From Oscillospiraceae bacterium UBA3851 (lineage in GTDB: Bacteria; Bacillota; Clostridia; Oscillospirales; Oscillospiraceae), in contig DGHJ01000072.1 of NCBI GenBank assembly GCA_002392625.1, forward strand, positions 1-39,808: 39,808 bases of DNA. Reading direction: 5' to 3'. This document shows, one piece after another, positions 35,074 through 39,808 of this stretch. Each line of letters begins with the position of its first letter. Within the stretch, counting starts at the first letter, position 1. The notes beneath the pieces are model-generated. The model searched no databases, was not told the origin of the DNA, and saw only the letters and a list, made by a program, of their open reading frames with translations. Both the position numbers and the translations under genes were made by a program.

Positions 35074-36123
35074 TCAGTTGGCCTCGTCGGTGGCGCTGTA
35101 GGTGCCGCAGCTCTCCACGCGGACCATGCGGTCCTCGTACAGGATCTTGGCGCCGTTGGTCATCAGCTTGTAGCCGATGGTGGAGAACTGATCCAGAGGG
35201 CCGCCGGCCTGGTGCTTGTCGTGCACGATCATCTCCAGGCCGCCGCCCTCCACGTCCACGGTGCCGTAGGCCTCCTTGCCCAGGATCAGGGTGCAGTACA
35301 CGGCCAGGCCGGTGGGGCAGCCGGTGCCCTTGAGGACCTTGGCCTGGGTGGTCTCCACGAAGCGCACGCCGTGGAGCTTGCCGATCTCGCCGTCGAAGAT
35401 CTCAGCGGTGGCGTCGTACTTGTGCACGTCCAGCCACGCGTCGGAGCTGCGCAGGTCGTAGGCCACGCTGGGGTGGATGATGGCCACGTAGTCGCCGTTG
35501 ATGGTGGGGGCGTGGTTCTTCTTCAGGAAGGTCACGGCGCGATTGATGGTGTCCGGGGTCAGCTTGGCCGTGGCGTCCAGATTGGCGCGGGAGGTGACGT
35601 CGGTGGTGTCGTTCTTGCGGGCGTAGATAACGCTGGTGCCGGCAACGATATCGTTGCGGATCAGCTCGTCGCGGGTGCGGGCGGCGGAGGCGGACAGCTC
35701 CGTCTGGGCCTCCAGGATCACCGGGTCAATGGCGGTCAGCTCCAGCTGATCGGAAACGGACACGTAGGTGCCGTACTGGGCCACCTCGTCGGTGATGTTG
35801 CTGACGCCCAGCTTCTGGCCGTCGGGGATAACGCCCTCGGTGAGTGCCCCGGCGTTGGCCAGGGTGTTGAACTTGCGCCACTCGATGACCTTGCCCCGGC
35901 CTCTGGGGATGGCCTGCTTGCGGCCGAACTGGGCGTGGACCATCTCCGGCCGGGCGTTCTCCAGCAGCTCCTTGTCGTAGTAGGTCTTCATCTCCGGCGC
36001 CAGGGTATTGGTGCCGGAGAAGGCGGTGGTGGCGCCGGTGTAGGCGTTCACGTAGTTGCCGGTGGCGTTGACCACCGTGCCGCCGCCGTTGCCAAACATC
36101 TGCAGATCAAAATCGAATTTCAT
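35074..36123 (-). CDS. Major capsid protein, N4-gp56 type
   Basis: A 349-residue HK97-fold capsid protein. It begins MKFDFDLQMFGNGG, then shows family phrases GRGKVIEWRKFNTLANAG, LTEGVIPDGQKLGVSNITDE, VAQYGTYVSVSDQL and IIHPSVAYDLRSSDAWLDVH. The LQMFG near the N-terminus matches the Prp protease target type (LQFFA in ribosomal protein L27) and recurs in the scaffold; a Prp homologue is encoded two genes upstream. Cleavage after LQMF would remove 10 residues. AGGAG lies about 8 bases before the ATG. Confidence 0.88.
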   Translation of the reverse strand: MKFDFDLQMFGNGGGTVVNATGNYVNAYTGATTAFSGTNTLAPEMKTYYDKELLENARPEMVHAQFGRKQAIPRGRGKVIEWRKFNTLANAGALTEGVIPDGQKLGVSNITDEVAQYGTYVSVSDQLELTAIDPVILEAQTELSASAARTRDELIRNDIVAGTSVIYARKNDTTDVTSRANLDATAKLTPDTINRAVTFLKKNHAPTINGDYVAIIHPSVAYDLRSSDAWLDVHKYDATAEIFDGEIGKLHGVRFVETTQAKVLKGTGCPTGLAVYCTLILGKEAYGTVDVEGGGLEMIVHDKHQAGGPLDQFSTIGYKLMTNGAKILYEDRMVRVESCGTYSATDEAN

Positions 36124-36150
36124 GTGTTTTTCTCCTTTCCTGTTCTTGTA

Positions 36151-36183
36151 ATTGCGAGGAGCGGAGCGGCGTGGCGATCCGTC
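36151..36183. repeat. Intergenic palindromic repeat 3
   Basis: ATTGCGAG ... GTGGCGATCCGTC with a more degenerate centre, between the scaffold stop and the capsid start. Confidence 0.65.
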
Positions 36184-36185
36184 CC

Positions 36186-37088
36186 TCAGAACGTGATCTT
36201 CTCCCCCCGCATGACCCGCTGGCGGATGTCCTTTCGCTGCTCAGGCGTCAGCTTGGCCGGGTCGATGTGCATCTGGGCTGCCGCGGCCGCCGCTCCGTTC
36301 TCCGCAGGCCGCTGCACACCGCTCTGGATGCTGTTGCTCACCTGCTGCTTGGTGCGCTGCACGGCGTACTGCATGGCGCCGCCCATCAGCTCGTCCATGT
36401 GCACCAGCTTGTAGGCGTTGTGCACGGGGTTTTCGTACCCGGTCCGCTTCATCATGGCCAGCATCCGGCCGAAGGAGGGGTTCTGCATCTCCGTGTCCAG
36501 GTCAAAGCCCGGATACAGCTCCTGCATGGTGGCCGCCTCCTCCCGGATCTCCATCAGCTCCTGTCGCCGCCGCAGCTCGGCCTCCATGGCCCGGCTGCGC
36601 CGCGCGGCGGCCTCGCTCTGCCGCAGGGCCCGCAGGTTCTCCACGGTCATGCCGCGGTCCGCCGCCTCCTGCTCCAGCATGGCGTCGTCGGCCATCAGCC
36701 GGGCGCCCAGTGCCTGCAGATCCATCTTGCCGGGGTCGGACACGTCCAGGCCGTACCGCGGCCCCAGCGTCTCGTAGATGGCTCTTGTCTGCTCCTGGAG
36801 CTGCGCCATCTGCTGCTGCAGCTGCGCCCGCTCCGCGTTGGCGTTCTTCATCCGGTTGGAGAGGTGCCCCCTGAGCTTGTGCTCGTAGGCCGCCTTCAGC
36901 GCCGGATCGGATTCCAGCAGCTGATCCAGCGTCTGGGCCTGCGCCGCGTCTCCGCTCTGCTGCCCCGGCTGCGGCGCGCCGCCGGGCAGGCTGTCCTGCT
37001 GTCCCTCTGCGTTGCCCGCCGCCGGCGCCGCTGCGCCCTCGCCGCCCTCGCCGAACATCTGCAGGGACCAGTTCTTGATGATATCCAT
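36186..37088 (-). CDS. Phage scaffold protein
   Basis: A 300-residue helical protein with the usual scaffold profile: disordered Gly/Ala/Gln-rich N-terminus, long coiled coil (NAERAQLQQQMAQLQEQTRA, AAARRSRAMEAELRRRQELM), and a short basic C-terminus (EQRKDIRQRVMRGEK). It lies between protease and major capsid. The N-terminus MDIIKNWSLQMFGEGGEG carries the same LQMFG motif as the capsid. GGAGG is 5-6 bases before ATG. A promoter-like hexamer lies upstream, after a terminator. Confidence 0.8.
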   Translation of the reverse strand: MDIIKNWSLQMFGEGGEGAAAPAAGNAEGQQDSLPGGAPQPGQQSGDAAQAQTLDQLLESDPALKAAYEHKLRGHLSNRMKNANAERAQLQQQMAQLQEQTRAIYETLGPRYGLDVSDPGKMDLQALGARLMADDAMLEQEAADRGMTVENLRALRQSEAAARRSRAMEAELRRRQELMEIREEAATMQELYPGFDLDTEMQNPSFGRMLAMMKRTGYENPVHNAYKLVHMDELMGGAMQYAVQRTKQQVSNSIQSGVQRPAENGAAAAAAQMHIDPAKLTPEQRKDIRQRVMRGEKITF

Positions 37089-37167
37089 TTTGCTCCTCCA
37101 GTGATTTCCGGCTCACGACACCGATCAAACTGCCCGTCTGGGGTGGGCGAATCCTCTTTACGCCTCC

Positions 37168-37196
37168 ATTGTACCAAATCGCGCCGCCGTCTCTCC
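37168..37196 (-). promoter_or_regulatory. Possible promoter for scaffold-capsid block
   Basis: TACAAT (minus strand, 37173-37168) lies about 80 bases upstream of the scaffold ATG. A weak TGGAGA at the expected -35 distance is the only other element. Its position after a terminator makes it plausible. Confidence 0.4.
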
Positions 37197-37226
37197 ACAC
37201 CCCACCGGAACCGTCCGAAACTGTAC

Positions 37227-37260
37227 GAAAAAAACAGGCGGGAGTGTCACCACTCCCGCC
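37227..37260 (-). terminator. Intrinsic terminator after the Prp gene
   Basis: On the minus strand GGCGGGAGTG / CACTCCCGCC, loop GTGA, is followed by TGTTTTTTT. The Prp stop codon TGA is in the loop. It divides portal-protease from scaffold-capsid transcription. Confidence 0.88.
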
Positions 37261-37555
37261 TTGCGTCGATCCAGTCCCCGTACTGGCTGGAGAGGAGGAG
37301 GATGCCTCCCCAGATCATCCCAAAGATGTCACGGATCTCCGCCTCGTCCTCGTTGTCAAATGCCCGGAACAGCACCACGCCGTCCTCGATCTTGTGGACG
37401 CCCTGTCCCAGTTTCTCCCGCCGGTCCAGCTCCAGGTTCAGCGCCCCCCACAGGGCGCTCACCCCGGCGCACACGATGTCCTTTCCTTGGTTGTCATATC
37501 CCGCGTGCCCCCGGATCGCCATCCGGCACGGCGAGACCCATCTGGCTGTGATCAT
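37247..37555 (-). CDS. prp: Phage Prp-type cysteine protease
   Basis: A 102-residue protein of the Prp family (formerly DUF464), the cysteine protease that trims the N-terminus of ribosomal protein L27 in Firmicutes. The catalytic His is in IRGHAGYD (H17) and Cys in GKDIVCAGVSALWG (C29). The 12-residue His-Cys spacing equals that of the known enzyme. The host Prp lies in the ribosomal L21-L27 operon; this copy sits between portal and scaffold, so it is likely a prohead maturation protease. Known work on staphylococcal phages shows Prp can trim capsid and scaffold at LQxF-type motifs. Confidence 0.87.
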   Translation of the reverse strand: MITARWVSPCRMAIRGHAGYDNQGKDIVCAGVSALWGALNLELDRREKLGQGVHKIEDGVVLFRAFDNEDEAEIRDIFGMIWGGILLLSSQYGDWIDARREW

Positions 37556-37573
37556 GCTGTCCTGTCCCCCCTG

Positions 37574-37614
37574 TCATTGCGAGGCCAGTGCGCACACTGG
37601 CCGTGGCAATCCGT
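37574..37614. repeat. Intergenic palindromic repeat 4
   Basis: TCATTGCGA ... GTGGCAATCCGTT encloses a perfect GGCCAGTG / CACTGGCC hairpin (loop CGCA). It fills the gap between portal stop and protease start. Confidence 0.85.
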
Positions 37615-37622
37615 TGCCCCTG

Positions 37623-39644
37623 TTATCTCGTCTGCGCCGCTGCCCGGCTCTGCTCTCTGGCCTTGGCGGTCACGGCGTTTTCCCGGCCCTCCGTCAGCTC
37701 CACGTCCGCCGCTCCGCCGGGAGCTGCCGCCGGCGCCTGCAGGCCCATTTGCGCCATCTGGGCCGCCACCTGCTCCGCCGCCCGCGTCTCCGGGTGGTCC
37801 GTCTGCACCATCTGGGCAAGGCCCATGGCCATCTGCTGGAGCTGCTGAAGCTGCTGGAGCATGGTTCCATTCTGGCGCAGCTTCTGCCGCAGCTCGTCCC
37901 GGCCCTTGAAGTCCATCATGCTCAGCACCGCCAGGGCCTGATCGGCCATCTGAGGCTGGAACAGTCCTGCGTTATACAGATTCAGCGCCAGCTCGTTGTA
38001 CTCGGCCTTGGTGTACTTGCTCTCATTCTGGGGCACCACCTCGATATCCAGCACCGGGGAGCGGTAGCCCATGTCCACGCCGAAGTCCACCTGCGGCCTG
38101 GGCTGCAAGCCTGCGTTGTCGTAGCTCGTGAACTCCTGGGCGCCCATGTCGCCGGTGATGCGGAACTGACGGGGCATGTTGTAAAACTGCCGGATGAGAT
38201 CGATGACCAGCAGGCAGATCTCCTCAAAGGCCCGGTAGGTTGTGTTCACCATGTCCCGGCTCAACTTCCCGGAGGCCTCCTGCAGCGCCGCAATGGCAGA
38301 CGCCGCCGTCACGCTGGATGGCACGGAGCCGGTGTTGGCCTCGGTGTTTCCGCTGGTCTCCCGCAGCTCCTGCTGCTTTTGCTGCAGCACGGACAGGTAG
38401 TTTCCGTTGAGCTGCAGGCTCTGGATGGGCAGGATGCTGTCCTGCCCCAGGTTGCCGTCGGTGTGTACGAAGGGCTTTGTCCAGTCCGCGAACTCGGCCT
38501 CATTTACGGCCCCGTCTCCCCGGATAAAGAAGCGGGGCGTCGCCGCGGCCAGCGTGTTCTTCACGATGGCCTGGTTCATGAGATCGATCTGGATCTGCGG
38601 ATCCCGGCAGATGTCCACGAAGCCGAAGCCGCAGGGCGTCCCCTCCTCCGGGAACAGCACGTCGAAGACGAAGGGGTACTTTCCGTGGTCATACCAGCCC
38701 CGCTCGGCCATACTCGGCCCCGTCTCCACCGTCTGCACCGTCGGCATGCCGGTCAGCGGATCCGCCGCCGGAGCGCCGGACACAGGGTCGATCACCGGCC
38801 GCTCCTCGGTGGGCCGCTGCTGCTCGTTCTCGCTGGCGTACAGCACCGTCTCGCCCACGAACTTGCAGTAGTGCAGCACCTCCCGTCCGTTCCGGCGCCG
38901 CTTGTAGTACCAGTCCACCACCGGGCTTTTCTCGCTGGTGTCCACGCTGTCGTCGTAGAGAAAATGGCTCACGGTCCCATTCTCCGAGCGCAGGTCCCTG
39001 CCCTGGAGCTGGGGGTAGACCTCCTTCAGCTCCTCGTTGTCCCGCAGCTCCACGTGGAAGAGGTTGCGGCTGGCCTGTATGTCGGTGATCCCCGGCTGCC
39101 AAAAGAGATTGAGGATATCCACCTTTCGGATGGCCACGTCCCCCAGGCCGTTCAGCTTGCTATTGTCCCAGAACACGCCGTAGCAGGCGGTGCCCGCCTT
39201 CAGCTTGTACCACCAGCAATCGGAGTAGGTCTGCTCAAAGCCGTTCTGCTTCAGGATCACGGGCAGGATCTTGGACAGCTTGGCCGCCTCCTCCTGATCG
39301 TCAGCCGCCCTGGGCAGGCAGTTGGGCTCCGGGTAGTTGTCGATGGCGTCGGCGTGGCGGTTGAGGATCACGTTCACCAGCCACCCGCTTGTATACTGCG
39401 GATCCATGGGGTTGGCGTCCTTGCCCCGCATCTCATTCCAGTGCTGCCGCTTCCAGAACTGCTCGTTCTCGATGATCCGCTGCTCCAGGTTCTTCTTCCC
39501 GGCCTTGTACTTTTGCAGCGTCTCCCAGGCCTCGCGCACCTGCTCGGTGCCAACGGGCTGCGACACCGGCAGCGGCGCCGTCTCCTGTGCCGTCGGCGCT
39601 CCGCCGTTCTCCGCCGCCGCAGGCATCATGTTTCTCTCGTCCAT
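37623..39644 (-). CDS. Portal protein, P22/podovirus-like
   Basis: A 673-residue protein (MDERNMMPAAAENGGAPTAQ at the start) with portal features: KQHWNEMRGKDANPMDPQY-like N-terminal helices (FWKRQHWNEMRGKD), a NVILNRHADAIDNYPEPN segment, a central DLMNQAIVKNTLAAATPRFF helix, and a C-terminal helical Gln-rich barrel (QQLQQLQQMAMGLAQMVQ). The SGNTEANTGSVPSSVTAASA loop is typical of Clostridia phage portals. It forms the dodecameric DNA channel at one capsid vertex. It is the first complete gene of the head module in this window; AGGGGG-like spacing supports the ATG at 39644. Confidence 0.85.
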   Translation of the reverse strand: MDERNMMPAAAENGGAPTAQETAPLPVSQPVGTEQVREAWETLQKYKAGKKNLEQRIIENEQFWKRQHWNEMRGKDANPMDPQYTSGWLVNVILNRHADAIDNYPEPNCLPRAADDQEEAAKLSKILPVILKQNGFEQTYSDCWWYKLKAGTACYGVFWDNSKLNGLGDVAIRKVDILNLFWQPGITDIQASRNLFHVELRDNEELKEVYPQLQGRDLRSENGTVSHFLYDDSVDTSEKSPVVDWYYKRRRNGREVLHYCKFVGETVLYASENEQQRPTEERPVIDPVSGAPAADPLTGMPTVQTVETGPSMAERGWYDHGKYPFVFDVLFPEEGTPCGFGFVDICRDPQIQIDLMNQAIVKNTLAAATPRFFIRGDGAVNEAEFADWTKPFVHTDGNLGQDSILPIQSLQLNGNYLSVLQQKQQELRETSGNTEANTGSVPSSVTAASAIAALQEASGKLSRDMVNTTYRAFEEICLLVIDLIRQFYNMPRQFRITGDMGAQEFTSYDNAGLQPRPQVDFGVDMGYRSPVLDIEVVPQNESKYTKAEYNELALNLYNAGLFQPQMADQALAVLSMMDFKGRDELRQKLRQNGTMLQQLQQLQQMAMGLAQMVQTDHPETRAAEQVAAQMAQMGLQAPAAAPGGAADVELTEGRENAVTAKAREQSRAAAQTR

Positions 39645-39665
39645 ATCCTTCCCCCTATTCTCCCG

Positions 39666-39704
39666 TCATTGCGAGGGCCGCCCCGCGGCCCGTGGCAATC
39701 CGTC
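39666..39704. repeat. Intergenic palindromic repeat 5
   Basis: TCATTGCGAG ... GTGGCAATCCGTC encloses GGGCCGC / GCGGCCC, just upstream of the portal gene. Confidence 0.85.
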
Positions 39705-39718
39705 ACGTTTCAAAAACT

Positions 39719-39808
39719 TCACAGCACCCTCTCCTTCCCCAGATCGGAAACAATCTGTTTCTCACGCTCAGAGAGCTTCCATATCTCCGCCGCAGCCCTC
39801 TCCGCCGC
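39719..39808 (-). CDS. C-terminal fragment of an upstream phage gene
   Basis: The minus strand is open from the window edge to a TGA at 39721-39719, reading AERAAAEIWKLSEREKQIVS and ending KERVL. It is a helical charged C-terminus. The expected gene before a portal is the large terminase subunit or a small gene after it; nothing visible decides which. Confidence 0.5.
   Translation of the reverse strand, partial: AAERAAAEIWKLSEREKQIVSDLGKERVL

Larger units (their letters stand above)
16797..39808 (-). mobile_element. Tailed (podovirus-like) prophage, left part
   Basis: From inside cotJC to the window edge all real genes are phage structural or lysis genes on the minus strand: portal, Prp protease, scaffold, N4-gp56-type major capsid, adaptors, tail hub proteins, giant internal-protein ORF, fibre-like proteins, holin and endolysin. 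No tail tube, tail tape measure or sheath is recognised, which favours a short-tailed particle. Terminase, replication, regulation and integrase genes must lie to the right. The left boundary is estimated from the end of cotJC homology and is uncertain by about 15 bases. Confidence 0.85.

Noticed and set aside
34984..36414. 476-codon plus-strand ORF opposite the major capsid gene
   Set aside because: Capsid frame carries family phrases; this one does not.

Overview
The window is a high-GC chromosomal segment of a spore-forming, gut-type Clostridia bacterium, probably Oscillospiraceae/Ruminococcaceae. The placement rests on a class II fructose-bisphosphate aldolase, a transketolase split into two subunits, the radA-cwlD pair, a CotJC-type spore coat gene and strong AGGAGG-like ribosome binding sites. 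Family assignments are by recognition of motifs; no database search was possible.

Host genes (1-5100 and 13560-16800): 3' end of fba, a DUF937 protein, a membrane protein with a His/Cys C-terminal domain, both transketolase subunits and a XerC/XerS-like tyrosine recombinase. After the first prophage come a Cys-rich small protein, radA, cwlD and a truncated cotJC.

Region 5111-13557 reads as a complete filamentous phage (inovirus) prophage of about 8.42 kb, almost all on the minus strand. A repressor (plus strand) sits between two identical palindromic operators around the early promoter. Next come three small early genes, a Rep_trans-type replication initiator, an RHH-like protein, a tRNA-Gln-like gene, a candidate major coat protein, a run of small membrane proteins (several below usual ORF cut-offs), a large duplicated-domain adsorption protein and a Zot/pI-type assembly ATPase. 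It has no integrase of its own. Its ends share a 23-bp core that, on the left, completes an 11-4-11 palindrome lying about 215 bp from the host Xer-like gene, which suggests integration by borrowing the host recombinase at a dif-like site.

Region from about 16800 to the right edge is part of a second, tailed prophage, inserted in the 5' part of cotJC. From right to left (transcription direction) it encodes a fragment, portal, a Prp-type cysteine protease, scaffold, an N4-gp56-type major capsid protein, head-tail adaptors, tail/hub proteins, a giant 2,855-codon ORF of large-polyvalent-protein type, tail-fibre-like proteins, holin and a CHAP endolysin. The layout (P22-like portal, N4-gp56 capsid, giant internal protein, no obvious tape measure/tail tube) suggests a short-tailed podovirus-like particle. 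Terminase, integrase and the other half of cotJC should lie beyond the right edge.

Points most worth a second look: the tRNA gene between replication and coat modules of the inovirus; the Xer/dif-like arrangement; the phage-encoded Prp protease with matching LQMFG motifs at the N-termini of scaffold and capsid; a 66-codon gene with its own ribosome binding site running out of frame inside the giant ORF; covarying palindromic repeats between the phage structural genes and in frame inside the giant ORF; and the interruption of a sporulation gene.
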